Positions 48,313 through 61,274 of a DNA stretch of 64,000 bases are shown here, piece by piece. Each line of letters opens with the position of its first letter. Positions within the stretch are counted from its first letter, which is position 1. Origin of the DNA: Lagopus muta (taxonomy: Eukaryota; Chordata; Aves; Galliformes; Phasianidae). The stretch covers positions 16,839,219-16,903,218 of the forward strand of contig NC_064444.1 in NCBI RefSeq assembly GCF_023343835.1, given 5' to 3'. The notes under the pieces were generated by a model. It ran no database searches. It saw nothing but the letters and a program-made list of their open reading frames with translations, and had not been told where the DNA came from. The position numbers were made by a program, and so were the translations under genes.

Positions 48313-48480
48313 GCCAAGGCGGACGGGCGCGCAATAACTCCCGCTCAGCCGCCAGCAGGCAGCGCTGCGCATGCGCGGAGAGAATTCCCGCCCGCCGCGG
48401 AGGCCGGAACGGGGCTGAGGGGCGGGCGGTGCTGTGGCCGCTCAGCGGTCCGTCAAAGTCACAGCCGTGGAAGAGCGGTT
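47930..48480. promoter_or_regulatory. CpG island and promoter of GINS3
   Basis: The first GINS3 exon and about 150 bp upstream are rich in CpG (gcgcatgcgcgg, cccgccgcgg), with no TATA box. The palindromic 'gcgcatgcgc' just upstream of the start codon is an NRF1-type motif (consensus TGCGCATGCGC). On the opposite strand a short region ending in AATAAA at 48533-48538 could be a divergent transcript. Confidence 0.65.
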
Positions 48481-48539
48481 AGATCGGTGCCGGTGTATGA
48501 AATTCTGCACGGTTGAATTTTTCGCTGTGAGAAATAAAG

Positions 48540-51400
48540 CACAAGGATGTAGGTCAGGACACCAGTGCAACGTCAGTCACTCTTTTCCCTCCTGGCACTT
48601 TCAGGAACAGATTTGCATTTCCTAATTGGTTGGCTTGCCTGTGGCAGAGAATTCTTATTTGTCAGGAATGTCGTGCTGGATTTGTGACACTAGCTTTTGC
48701 AATCCCTTTGTTGTGCAAATGCAGGCAAATAATTAAAGTAAGCCAGTTGGCTTCAGCAGGATTGCCCATAAGAGAGCGAAGTGCTGTGTCACGTGAATAA
48801 ACATCGCTCTCAGGAGCAGAGTCTCCAATCTTTACTTTTTAAGGAAGAAATACAAGTCACTAAATAAAAGAAGAACAAAACCATTTTCCCGTTCAGTTCA
48901 AATGTGAGAGATTTAGCAGCAGTATAGCACGCTCCAATTTACATCTCAAAGTCTCATTCCTAACCTGGAGGAGGATTGTATCACATATTGCAGACAGCAG
49001 ATCAGCTGCAGGAGGAAGGGATTTATGGCAACCGAGCATCCATGCTATGGGAAAGCAAAAATAGCACTTCTGGCTTTCAGCTTCTAACCAGCATCTCTCA
49101 GGAGGAGGGCAGCGATGTCAGCAGGGTCTCTGGCCAGCTTGTAAAAATAATTTCAAAAATCTCTGTGAAGGAGCACTGAAGAAAGAAGATAAACTGCATG
49201 CTATAATTGGTATTGCATTTTTAACAAAGGGAGCATAGAAGCAGTTCTAGAACTTTCCAGTGTTTTCTTCCCCAATGCATGAATCCCTATTATCACTGGA
49301 AGTGGATTCAGCAATTTGCAAGGAATTTTTACCTGTTGTATAGTTTTGCTGGTAAGTGAAAAGCCACAATTAGGCAAGTAGCAGGCATTTCATGAACATT
49401 CATTGCTTTAGGCAATGCCATGTTGCTCAGACTTTTTATAATGTAAAGGAATCTTGCATTTGGAGTCCCATAGGTGGCAATTTACTGTTGGTTTTGGGTA
49501 GTGTTGTGGAAAAACAGTAGTTGTGATATCTGCCTTCAGCAAGTAAGAAATGAAGGAAGTTGCTAATTACAGCACAAGACTGTTGATCTGCAGTCAGTTC
49601 CAAAGGGATGAGATCTCTGACACTTTTGATGTCTCGGGGTGGCTGTGATGATGTAAGTAGAACACTCACATGGTGTGGATGAAAGAGAAATGCTGTTTGT
49701 TCTTCACGGGGAGACCCTTTCCTACCTGAAATATACTCAAGTGACTGAACAAAGCCATGAGCCCTTCCCACAGTCTGAAACAGTAAACGTCAGCAGGTTT
49801 CCTTTTTGTTATGTCTCAAAGTTCCCAGTTAAATGCCATAGGGAAATAATAGGAATGCTGCTCTTCCAGGTTAGTTGCATGCACTCCCATGCCATTCAAC
49901 AAAAGGGGATACTCAGTGCCCAGAGACAAAAAAAACCATGATCTAATGAATTGATCTTTATGCACAGGAAAAAAACCCAAACAATTGTTTTGTAGAAATT
50001 ATATGAAAACTGGAAAATGATGACTTGTTTGAAAGGAAGACAGGAGGAAAGGAAGGGCGTTGATATATATCAGCCTCACGTTCCATACCAGATGAAGGTG
50101 ATAGAAATTTTATTGATCTGGAGAGTTTGCTTAAGCGAGTTACTGGAAAAAAAATAAAATGCAATATTACTTATGTCTTGAGATTTGGAATAAGAGCTTG
50201 AATCCTGAATTGCAGGGAGAGTACGTTTGTGTCAAGTCATTCTGTGTGTAAGCAGTAAGTTATCCAAACGTGAATCATATCCTTTCTTTTCCACTGCCTG
50301 ACGTTTGAGAGACAGAGAGTTAGCTTTGTGAGTGAGGGGAAACCAGCAGGTGAGCTGACAGCAGCATTCCTGAGTGCTGAGAGGATGCCTGTGGGTCCAC
50401 AGCTTACCAGAGTGGGAGATGTGGGAGCCTGCCAAGTGCTTGGGCAGTTTGCAGTGTTAACCTTTGGAGTCTGAGGATTGAGGGGACGATGCTGTTCATT
50501 CTGAACATTTGGAAGAAGTCTTGTGACTCAAGGTGGGAAGGAATGAGAAGAGCCAAGACAAGCAGCTTGTGCTGTCTAAGAATATCCTGTCATGGTATTG
50601 GTATCAAATGGTATCAAATCTGACAGCTTTTCTCTTAAGCATGAACTACTCTTTGATGCCATGAAGCCTATTTTAGTTTTCATGGAACACCCCTGTAGCT
50701 GGCCAGTGATACAGCTCATTGCCAGTAAGTTAACAGGGTGCAAGCTTCATCTGGTGAATATCCAAGGACGTTGTAATCAAAGCAATAAATCCTGCCTGAT
50801 ATTCTAGAAGTGAATAAATTTGGTGGGCTGTACTCAGTACCGGGTTTTATCACACAAACCCAGATTCTTGGCAGAGTTTTAATCTCCTCCAGGAGAGCCT
50901 GCATATCTATTGATTTTCTCAGTTTCTTATAATCCCATATTTGCCAGCAGAGCCAGTAACGTAACAGGAAAGCACTTTCAGTGGGGAAAATTTGGCAAAC
51001 CTGGAGTAATCTCATTGAGATGAATGATGGTTTTAGAATTTATTTTCATAACATGGGGTTTAAAAATCTATCTTCTCCTCACGGTGGAATGTGCAGTCCT
51101 ATCTGGTTATTTTTTGCTGTTGACAGTGTGTTGTTATATTACAATATTACAATATTACAGTATTACAATATTACAGTTAACAGTCCTTAAAAAGAATGAA
51201 ATCTTTTCTGATTAATGCTCCTCTGCAAATGCTTTTCTTATCTTTTGATTGATGGTTTCCATCCTGGAGCCTCCAAATGCCTTATAAGAGTGCTTTAAGT
51301 AATATGTTGCATGCACTTTAGCTTTACTCATGGGTTCTCTTTGAGACTTATGTGCAGTTCCAAGGTGTTTCTCTGCTTCATTTTTCAATGCCCACACTTC
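48540..51400. other. AT-rich interval right of GINS3
   Basis: No exon or repeat was recognised apart from the small tandem repeat listed separately. Open frames are short and have no family features. Confidence 0.4.
51137..51176. repeat. 8-bp tandem repeat (tattacaa), five units
   Basis: Five consecutive units are tattacaa, tattacaa, tattacag, tattacaa, tattacag, in AT-rich DNA. Confidence 0.95.
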
Positions 51401-51404
51401 TTGG

Positions 51405-51602
51405 GGATTCCTGGAAGTTCTTTTCCTTGAGGGCAGTGAGGCCCTGGCATAGCTGCCCAGAGCAGCTCTGGGTGCCCCATCCCTTGAGGTGCTCATGGCC
51501 ATGGAGTAGCCTGATCTAGTGGAGGTATCTCTGCCTATGGCAGGGGGTAGGAACTTGTTGAGCTTTAAGATCCCTTCCAACCCAGCTCATTCTGTGATTC
51601 TT
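51405..51602 (+). mobile_element. CR1 LINE 3'-end copy
   Basis: Recognisable CR1 segments are 'cctggcatagctgcccaga', 'gctctgggtgccccatccc', 'ggtgctcatggccatgga', 'tcccttccaacccagc' and the end 'cattctgtgattctt'. It is plus orientation and 5'-truncated, with no gene nearby. Confidence 0.92.
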
Positions 51603-53766
51603 GCTTCTCTATGCAACTCCTTTTCAACAAGGGATGCTAAAGTGGAGATGGCTAGCATATCTGACGTGTGAGTCAAAACCTGACGATAAAGATCTATCAC
51701 AATCACCTCAAATGTCCCTCCACTTTTAAATTCTCCCCTGCATTCAATTTCCTTACTAGCAATTAATGGAGGAAATAAGGATATGATCACAGTTTGCTCT
51801 GACTGCCCAGACCAAAATAGCTGTTTCTGCAAAGCTAATTAGGAATGACATACTTAAACACATTGCATTTAAATTGTCGATTTAAGTTTTAGAGTTGATG
51901 TATAGTGGAAACCCATCTTCCTGAGATGTGAGAGACAAGGTATCGATTCCCTATTCCAGTAAATGGGTTTGAATATTCCAAATTCAGCAAAAAAAGAAAG
52001 AAAAAAAAAAAGGCTGAAGAGTCACTCCTGGACTACAGAGACAACCCTACAGTTCAAAACTGCAGATTCACATGGATTTATAGCATGTTAGTCATAAGGC
52101 TGAGTTCCCCTTGGGTAACGTGCTGACACTGTTTCCTCTGCAGGTTCATGGCTGACAGCATAAGCTTGATGTGCAGTCCCTGAGCTTGATTCCACTGATA
52201 GCATCACCTGCTGTGAAGGTTTGTGAAATGAAAGCTGTAACTCCAGGTGAGAGATTGGTTTGGACTGTGTTGCACTGCCTTACCGTCAGCCCAGCAGTGC
52301 AATGGCATGATGTCCTGAAGCTGATGTAGATGGAATGTAGACCAAGAGCTGCAGAATCAGAACATGCTATCTTTAATACTGAAAATGAGAAAGCATTTTT
52401 CAGTACACAGGGCAGACTTGCTAAGCTATTCTTGTGTAGATTATGCAGCACACACCTTGAAGGCATTCTAATCTCCTGTACTAGATGTAATATTGCCTGG
52501 TCCTTGCTTATGTGTGTAGCTCCCATCAGGGAAAACAGTAATGAATTTGCATACTAAGGAGAAAATAAATCCTGATTCCCCTTCAGTAAGATATAATGTC
52601 AACAAAAGTCTTTGATGAATGCAGACTCTTCTTAATTAGATGCTTGGGTAGGAGATTATTAATCCATTTATCTCAAATTCTAATTGTACCATGAACTGCT
52701 TGCTGGTTTATGCCTAAGTGTATGATCATATTTATCTTCCTAGAACCTATAAAGAGTCATACTCATAAATGAACATTTCTTGAAAGCAGAATTATTGTAT
52801 TCTTATTTTTATTCCCTTCCTCAATGTACGTGTATGTAAATATTCTGAAATCCTCACTCGTATTAGCCAAGAGTACATCCTGCAGCATAACAACTGCACA
52901 ACTGCAGCTATATGCCATTTCCACATCATGACACTTGACCTTTGAAAAGCATGGATATCTGCACCAGTGACAGCCAAAGGAAGCTGGCTGTCATGGCAAA
53001 GGCTGGTCTTTATGGACCCTAACAATGGAGTGGGCATGGCTTGGGGGCTTGCCAGATTTCAACTGTACATTAAAACTAAAAGCTTAGGTTGTGATACTAA
53101 TGTATAAATACTAATGGTCCCACCGACCTAAAAATCATCCCTAGGAGATTCAGAGCAAGCCAGTCAATTTGCTAAAAGTGCATGTAGCTGCCTGGATGAC
53201 ATTCGTTTGCCTGGATACAGCTGAGGATTCATTTGAAAATATCCTCAGGCAGATGTTGCTTCCTTTGAACGCTGAGTTGGCCTAGTTGGCAGCTGATGGT
53301 GTATGCTGCAACAGCTCCACCTGCCGAAACAGCTCATAAGTCACTGGGACTTCAAAAAGTAACAGCCAATGACATTCCTCCTGTCAGCTGTGCTCTTAGT
53401 GGCCCTCTGGGTTTCTGCGTCTAAGGCAGGCTAGGTAAGAACAGACTAAGCAGACCGTACTGCAGTTCCTTTGTGTGTATGCAGTGACACGAGAGAAAGA
53501 GAGCAACAGACACAGCTGACATTCAGCAAAGTGAAATAAATGATAGTGAATGAAATCACTTGATTGGAGTGACCCTGTTTTATATAGGCTGCTGTACAGG
53601 ACTTCCTGTGTGCAGGTAAAGGTGGATGTAATAGCACCATCCAAGTTGTGCACTGATATCTGAGAATGGAGAAACTGACTCGAGTGTTGTTTGTAGTTTT
53701 TTTCCTCCTGTATCCTATACTTTTAACTATCTATACTACCATTAAAAAAGAACCACACACAAAAAC

Positions 53767-53768
<2 letters not shown>
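51603..53768. other. AT-rich interval without a recognised gene
   Basis: Nothing was identified. Open frames are short and lack domain features. Confidence 0.4.

Positions 53769-53800
<32 letters not shown>
53769..53800 (+). repeat. Poly(A) tract, about 32 nt
   Basis: A pure A run is preceded by 'cacacacaaaaaccta'. It may be a simple repeat or the tail of a retroposed sequence. I could not identify a retrogene body upstream or a target-site duplication. Confidence 0.9.
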
Positions 53801-53802
<2 letters not shown>

Positions 53803-53959
53803 CACAAACAACTGACACACATCCTGATTAAATATCAGGCAGATGATAGCACTTCTGGCACCTGTGGGCTCCTAAGTTGCCAGGTGATTGCTTTTCAATG
53901 GCATTACTGATGCCCCAGCTGACAACTTCTCCCATTTAAGGACTGATTCTCCTATCCAG

Positions 53960-56900
53960 TGCAGAGTGTGTTTCTTGTTAAGGTCCCTGCTTCTCACTGG
54001 TGAAAGGATTCAAGCTAAGGTGAGACTGACTCTCTTTCTATCCTTACACTTCTAGGAGCGCTCTTCGTGGCAGACAGTGCATATTTGTGTTGACATGCAG
54101 CTGGGCTCAGATTAGCTGCAAGCATGTATCAATTCAAAGGATACCTGCACAGCTGAGTGTCACTGCATCTCATTTTGGACAGGAGACTAATTTGTAGATG
54201 TCTGCTTTGGTTGTCTGACAGGCTCTATAAGCAAAGGTTTCTGTTGTCTGATATGCAAACACAGGAGTTTCTTGCACCACCTGCCCTGGAAAGCTAAAGC
54301 CTCCCGCTTCACTTTTTTTTTTTTTTCCCCTCCTTTCTCTGACTGGAGGAGCTGCTGACTGTGTTGACGTGTCCCACCACTCTGCTGCCACGTGAATCAA
54401 AGCCACAGGGAGGGGAGCCGAGCCCGGGTCAGTCCGAGTTGCTGCAGGACAAGGTCATTAGCCCCAGCATCCTCCTCTGGACATGCGTGGCAGCAGGCGT
54501 TGAAAGGATGATGTATGTAAGTGTGGCTGAGCTCAGAACTGCTCAGAGTTCTGCTGCGGATGCAGTTTGTTTGGAGAAAATCAGCCCTCTGTTTTTTCGG
54601 TTTTCTTATCGGCAGAGAGAGCCTTTGGGCTGTGTAGATATCTCTTGCCTCATCAAGACTGGAAGGACTCATTAACTTGTACGTTTCAAGGCTTGAATTG
54701 CTATGCAGGGCCAGACCCTGCTCACTGCACCAAAGGGAGATTTTATGGTTGATAAAAACAGCAGTAAATTGCCATGTAGGGAACTCCAAATGCAAGAAAC
54801 TCCAACAGTTTTAACAGAATTCCCATCTAAACCACAAGTTTTACCAACGTGGCACTATTCCTTTAAACAAGAAACACTCATGAAACACTTGCTACAAGTC
54901 TAATTGTGACTTTGAAGAATTTCTTTCAAATTGCTGAATCCAATCTCATGTGATAACAGGAATTCATGCAAGAAATGACATCTGGTGGAAAAAAGAAAGC
55001 ATTGTAAACTTTAGATCTGCTTCTATTTTCATTTTGGTTATTTGAAATACAGTTTGCAGTCCCAAGTGTGTTATCTTATCTCTTTCATAGTTCACTCTAA
55101 GGGAAGGAGGACTGTAGTCCTGGTGCCTACGGACATACCTCACAGTGACAGGGCAAGTTATTGCCTAAATTCCTCCCCTTCTCTCCTCCAGACCTCTCTG
55201 TTTACTTTTCTTATTAGCTTAATAATAGCCTGCTCAGTCTGCAAGCTCAGTTTTCTCTTGAGCGTTGTTTGTTTCTGCTATTCTTCCTCACAGAGCTATT
55301 CTTGAAAAATGCATTTTGATTAGGTCTGTGCCCCTGACTTGCATCTAGTAGGAGTCATTCAGTCTGGTGAGTTCCTCTGCATCTCTGTTCTATGGACTGA
55401 ATGAAGCAGAGATTCTGAATAAAATAGATGTGAGCTCCTGTAATTAAAAAGTGGGTATGCACAATGTGACTAAATCAAGATGGATAACAAACTGAATGTG
55501 AAAAGATACCTTTCTTGCCCTGAGGTGTTAATGGAGAAAAATGATTTCAGTTCCTCTCCACCTTAGACAAAGTTGAAAGCAGTGTTAAGGTGGTACTGAG
55601 CTTTATTTGAATACCATACTGCATGCTGCTATTTAGTCAGCTCTTATTTATTCTGGTTTGTAACTTCTCTTTCTTAATGCAGCACATGATGTTGCAACAA
55701 AGTCCTGCTCTCTGGTTATGCTGTTAGTATTTGGGGGGGATTTCAAAGGGGATTAGAAGCTTTCATGACAGGATCTCATTTTATAACAGCCCAGCAGTGT
55801 CAGCATCAGATCCAGGCTGTCTAGACTGACCCAGAAGACAATGACCAAGGATCAAAGCAAAATCAGAAGGGGATACTAAACTCATGCTGATACCACCACC
55901 TTGCCATCATGTGAAGTCACCTGGTGTGGCCTCAAGTTCTCCTGAAACCATACGATCTTGCTATGTTGTTTCTTTTTTTGTCAGCAGCAGAACATTCCAG
56001 CCATCTCCAGAGAGTGCAGGAGAGCAGAGCATGTACCTGCTGAACCTGAAAGCATGGTAACTATTTGTCCTTTTGCAGCACTTCCCTCCTCTCTGTCAGC
56101 AGAGTAGGATTCCTTAATAAATGCTGCATCACATGGAGTTGCTGAGTACTTCAAGGCACATGAAGTTCCTAGAAGCATTTTCAGACACATTGTTTTATCA
56201 TTCCATTTTTGACTGACAAAATTAATTTGCATTTTTGAAAAATCCCTTCAGCTGGGCTCCCCAAGAGGAGTGGAGCTTTTTGTGTTCTGAGAGCCCTGGT
56301 GTTTGATTGGATTCCTAAACACCAATCTCACTGTAGGTGCCCATTTAATAAAAAATCCCAAATTCTTCTTCATGGGTTGAATGTCCATTGCATGTCTCAC
56401 AGACGTACAGGTCAATGAGCAAGCCAGGCTGCTTTATAGAGCACTAGCAATGGTATCTGCATGAAGTACAGCTCTTTGATCTACAGCTGCAGAGATGAAG
56501 ACCCCGATAAAAAGGTTGCCTCTGGATTAGAATCTGTCTTTGCTGGGTTGCCAGTTCCCTTCTTATTGTGAGAGTCAAGGTTATCTTCTGAATTCCACTA
56601 AAAAGAAGAGCATGTCAGCTTTTTAGCATGAGACTTCGAGGCACTGTACCCTTACTCATTGCAAAACATTTCGTGCTAGGTGTGACAAGGCTGCAGTCAG
56701 TCAGTCTGATGTACAAACGCAGAGAACCCGATCTTCTATGCCATGCAATTGGAGTTTTTGAGGCTTTTCCAGCTTTGTCCTTAGATCAAGGTTACTAATC
56801 TGATGAGCACATGGACACCTAGGATATGCAGATACAGAACAAACCTCACAGCCCCACCCTTTAACATCAAAAATGTTCGTTTTGTCTGGAAGAAGCCAGC

Positions 56901-59900
56901 AAGCATCTTGCATCAATGCAGTATAGTCGCACTGCTTCTTGTCTCTGTGTTGTTCAGTGCTACTCCATCAGTATTGCCATCCTGCACTCGGGATCATCTG
57001 CATTGTCATCTGTTTACTACCACGTTTGTAGTTCTGAATAGAAGCTTGAAACCTTTGCTCTTTTACAGGATTTTAGCTTATGACAGAGTTTCAGTGATGG
57101 TCGTGGTTCTGTGCAGCCACAGGTGGATGTGCACGGCATGTAAGTCAGGAATGGTCCTCACAAAGCACAAGGCTCTGCTTAAGGCTCTGCTTACATCTGA
57201 TATATCTAAGTGAGTTTCAAAAAATGGTGACTGCCATCTCTTTCAAACCTACAGCTAGTGAAATTGTGACAAGATGCACACTGGTACAGCTCCCATGGGA
57301 TCCAAATGTTAGAGCAGATTCTTTTTTCACTAGATTGCATGGGAAAATTATGTGGTATTTCTTTTCTCTCAGACTTGTACTACTTTCTCCTAGCCCCCAC
57401 AATTTCCCAAGAAATTCGCACTGCAGACACAGCTGTATCATTAAGAGGCTTCCTGAAGTGGTAAGAAAATGGCACTGCACTTAAATCTGTCAACTTCTGA
57501 GACTCGCCTTAAATAGTAACAATGGTTTTATTGAGCCATGAGGTTCACACCAAGCTTGTCAAGTCTTTCTTTGGATGCTGACATTCTAATTGCATGTCAA
57601 ACACGGCCTTAACATACAGGCATGTTGTGAAATATGCTGTCAAAAAATGCAGTGATATTTTGCTAAGCGTAGAGATTTCTTACCGTCCCTTGTAATTCCT
57701 CTCCCATTTTTTATTTGAAAAGAAGCTAGGATTTGATCATTAACCTTTAAAGGGGCTCTTGAAGGATCTGGGATGATGTGAATGGAATTTTCTCATCTCC
57801 TGCAGTGTTCTGGACCAGTTAAGTTCTACCCCAGCATCTCATCACAGAGCTGTTGGCCCTGCCAGGCAAGGCTGAGCACAGCCTGTGGGCAGTGCAGTGT
57901 GCACAGTGGATGCTCTGAAACCCTGACAGCGAGAAAAGTCCTTACACTAAGATGTTGACAACTTGTATTAGAGTGAGTAATGTGCTGGGATGCACGCCAG
58001 CCTCCTAGACCTTCATGTTATGGCTGCAGCGTAAGCAATTTCAGTGCCAGTTAATTGCACTTGAAAACACTCTGGTGGTTGTGGTATCTAAACACAAAAT
58101 AGGCGGAGATGCGGAGTAATGCCTCAGGACACGGTGACTTTAGTGTGAAGGAATCAGTGAAGGACTTTGAAGTCTACTCTTGTTTTCTTTGAAGACATTT
58201 CTATCTCATGCTGGCACTAATTCAACAGATATTGGTTTCTGTCGTTGTTTTTTAATACTGAGACCCAGGGATTCAGCTGTCACAGGACTGCTGGGGTGCA
58301 GTTCTCAGCTTCTAACATACAGAGTGGTTATGCAGCAGTTCATAGCTCAGCCACTTCTGCATCTACCTTGGTGCTGACGTACTGCATTACGAAATGGCAC
58401 GCTGTCATGTTTGTTCTTAACCTCTTCTTAAGCACGGTTACTCCAAAGATGAGGACTGCAGTGTCTACTTAGTGTAAAGAAAGGAAGGGGGAGGCACTGG
58501 GATCAGAGTGCTGCCTCTCTCACTTTATGTGCTGCTAGGTGGCCCTTTGCATCTCTGGGTCTAATTTTCCTATCCTCTGTGAAAAGCTGTACCTTTTTAG
58601 GGTGCTTTGTGAGATCTGCAGAAGAAAAACTTTGTAGCCTTGTTGATGCAAATAGCTCTGTGCTGTGTCTCCTAGTAGATGTCCTCCAGAATATCTACAG
58701 AATCCTTCATGCTAGCATCAGTGGCAGTGGAGAACAAAAAAAAAGAAGTTTTGCTCAAAGATTCTGGGGACTAAGAAGTAAGCTTTCCTTTCCAGTAAAA
58801 TATGGCATCATTTTCATAAAGCCCTCACTGCTCTCTGTTTTTCTTTCAGTGGATTTTGCTAAATATTCATGAATCAACTATGTTCACAAATGTGAGTAAG
58901 TATAGTTTATTTTCTTTAGGAATATTCCACTTGATGTCATTGCTTGAGATAACATTCGGGTCTGTTTTGTTTATTTCTGTAGAAAATACGGCCTGAGTTA
59001 CTCACAGAATATATCTTAAAATTGGCAGTATCTTTTTGCTGAGTCTAATAAATGTTTGTTGGAGAGTTCATCCTGCAGTACAAAACAAAGGAGGTTTGGA
59101 AATGCAAACCTGTTCTGTTGCCTTCAAAATCTGTTTAATATTATTCATTGTCCTTCATGATAGCATTACTGAAATGTTATCAAACAAAATACCAGTATCA
59201 AACCTAGTGGACTTCATGGAGTCTGTGCTTAGTATTTCTTTTGTGTATCAGAACTTTAATTTGGGCTGAGCAGGAAAAAACAGCATTTCTTACAGCTGGA
59301 GAGAAAATTCCAGCAGTATTTAGCAGCCAAATACCAATGCAGGAAGAACCATCCCATCCCCAAGAGAAAACTTCCTTCTTCCTCCCCTCCTCCTACCTAC
59401 CCATTCCTCTCCCCCCTGCAATGCCACACAGCACCCACCAGCTGCTGCACCGTTCTCCTGGGCCTGCAACCACCACACTGCAATTTATGTACGAAATGGC
59501 TGCTCAGGAGGAATAAAGGATCTGCAGGGCACCTCTGAGCATTGACTTGCATGGCAGCCGATTGCCCTCCAATCTTTAGGATTGTTCTCGGTGGACTAGG
59601 GCCCAATCTCAACAATCAATTCAATCCCTGAACTTCCTGCTGAAATTAATGGGCTGCAAGATTCTTATTGACTTCAGTGAGCTTTATCTCCCATGATTTA
59701 TTCATTGCTCTCTTCTGCACCTAAAGCTTTTCAATGGTATCCAATCTGTACAACAGTTGAACACAGCTCTGCCATCCCTGCTTATTGCTGAGTTTCAGCA
59801 TATCTTTCAGACTGTTATATTTGAAAAGCACCAGCTAGGAATCTGCTGAGGGCCCCACCACTAATGGTACCCTCCTGCAGCTCTGCTGTCTTAGATCTAG

Positions 59901-61274
59901 ATCAGTTTCTTCCTCTTCTCTGCTAGAGGCACACAGCAGAGTACCTTACCCAGGCCACCAAAGAGTAACAGCCTTCCTGTTGTTGCATTTTGATTTTAAT
60001 GAATTTTTCCCCTTTCTCTGGAACTTCACTGCTTTCACACCTCTGCTGAAAACCTGTGTGCCATCTACCAGCCATCTGATCATGGCAAAATTTCCCTATC
60101 GCTCATTGTTTTCTACCTTGCAATTTCAGAGTCTTTAACCTTCTAATTGCATCTTTCACCTTGTTGTTTGTGCCACAACATCACAGCACCTATCTAAAGA
60201 TGGCTGTTAAGGCCTTTTGCCTACCTGGTAGTTTGCCATGTCATCAGCACCCTGCACTTTAAAGCATGCTCTGTGGGGCACAAGCACTCTTTCTGTCCCT
60301 CTGCTTTTTGTTTTTTTCCCAATAAGATCTTTCTGTTTAGCCCAGGAGCAGCAGATTGCAAAGCCCTTCAGTGAATTCTTAGGAGATAATTAAAGTGCTG
60401 CAGCCTTTGTATGCAGAGGAGGATCAGGTTGGTTATACTCACTGCAGGTAACACTGCATTTCATTCAGCAGCATGTCTGCATTGGATGTTTGAGGTGGAT
60501 GCGTTTGCCATTATCTAGTCTACTCAGCTAGGGTTTTGCAATTTGCACACACATTTGTCATTGCCACAGAGAAACAGACTTCATTCATGCCTGGAGAAGG
60601 GGCTGAGGAGCATGAGCAGCAGTTGGGTTTGTCAGCTGTGTTCCTGTTTCTGATGTTCTCAGTTCCAAAATCACCATACACCCATATAGCTTTGCAGTTT
60701 ACTCTTAGTTCCTTGTCCTTTACTGGTCTGTGAACTTACTTATATACAAACTATTTTATTTGTCACCTTTAATATTGATGTTATATTTAGAACTTTGTGG
60801 TGCTTGGCCTGCAAAAGGATACTTCAAATCAAGCCAAGGTAAATGCCTCTATAAATACAGTTGCCACATTTATACTGGATTATATTCAAACTGCGCAGAA
60901 GGAATGGAACTGAACCAAGAGGGAGAGATTATTTTTATGGTCTATTGCTGTAGGTGGCAGATCGTTTCATCTGGCTTGTCTTTTGTTATCGGAACGTGCG
61001 CTGCTGCCTCAATCCCCTTACAAAACCTGCAACTTGGAGACCAGTTTCACCTGGACTGGTGTTAAGGTGCCTCTTACAAAAAGTGTGTGCTGCTGCTTAG
61101 TTCCTAGTAAGGCTGCTAGGTGATGTGCTTTAGCTTCATGAAGAATATACAAGAACCCCTGCTGGCTGTGCAGCTATAATTTGGCACACCTGCAGCGTGG
61201 CCGAATGTGGGTTCAGAACTGAGCCAGTCAAGGTCACTGGGCAATACTTGATAAAACACTTTGATAAAAACAAG
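53960..61274 (+). other. Weak plus-strand exon candidates
   Basis: Splice-bounded open segments are: 53960-54019 (acceptor 'ctcctatccag', donor 'aag|gtgaga', CRVCFLLRSLLL), 54340-54516 (GC-richer, ends ATG-ATG-TAT before 'gtaagt', like a first exon), 58850-58891 (acceptor 'tgtttttctttcag', donor 'aat|gtgagt', WILLNIHESTMFTN), 60791-60838 (donor 'aag|gtaaat', NFVVLGLQKDTSNQ) and 61217-61274 (donor 'aag|gtaagg', EPVKVTGQYLIKHF). Several share phase 0 but the last does not fit. I recognise no family. They may belong to a lncRNA or be chance. Confidence 0.15.
58500..58590 (-). mobile_element. MIR-like SINE remnant
   Basis: The plus strand 'tgcatctctgggtctaattt' followed by 'tcctatcctctgtgaaaa' resembles the reverse complement of the MIR core (cctctctgggcctcagtttcctcatctgtaaaatg). 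It is diverged, with approximate ends. Confidence 0.45.

Noticed and set aside
51212-51580. 122-codon minus-strand frame
   Set aside because: Its first half is antisense CR1. No domain and no transcript features were seen.
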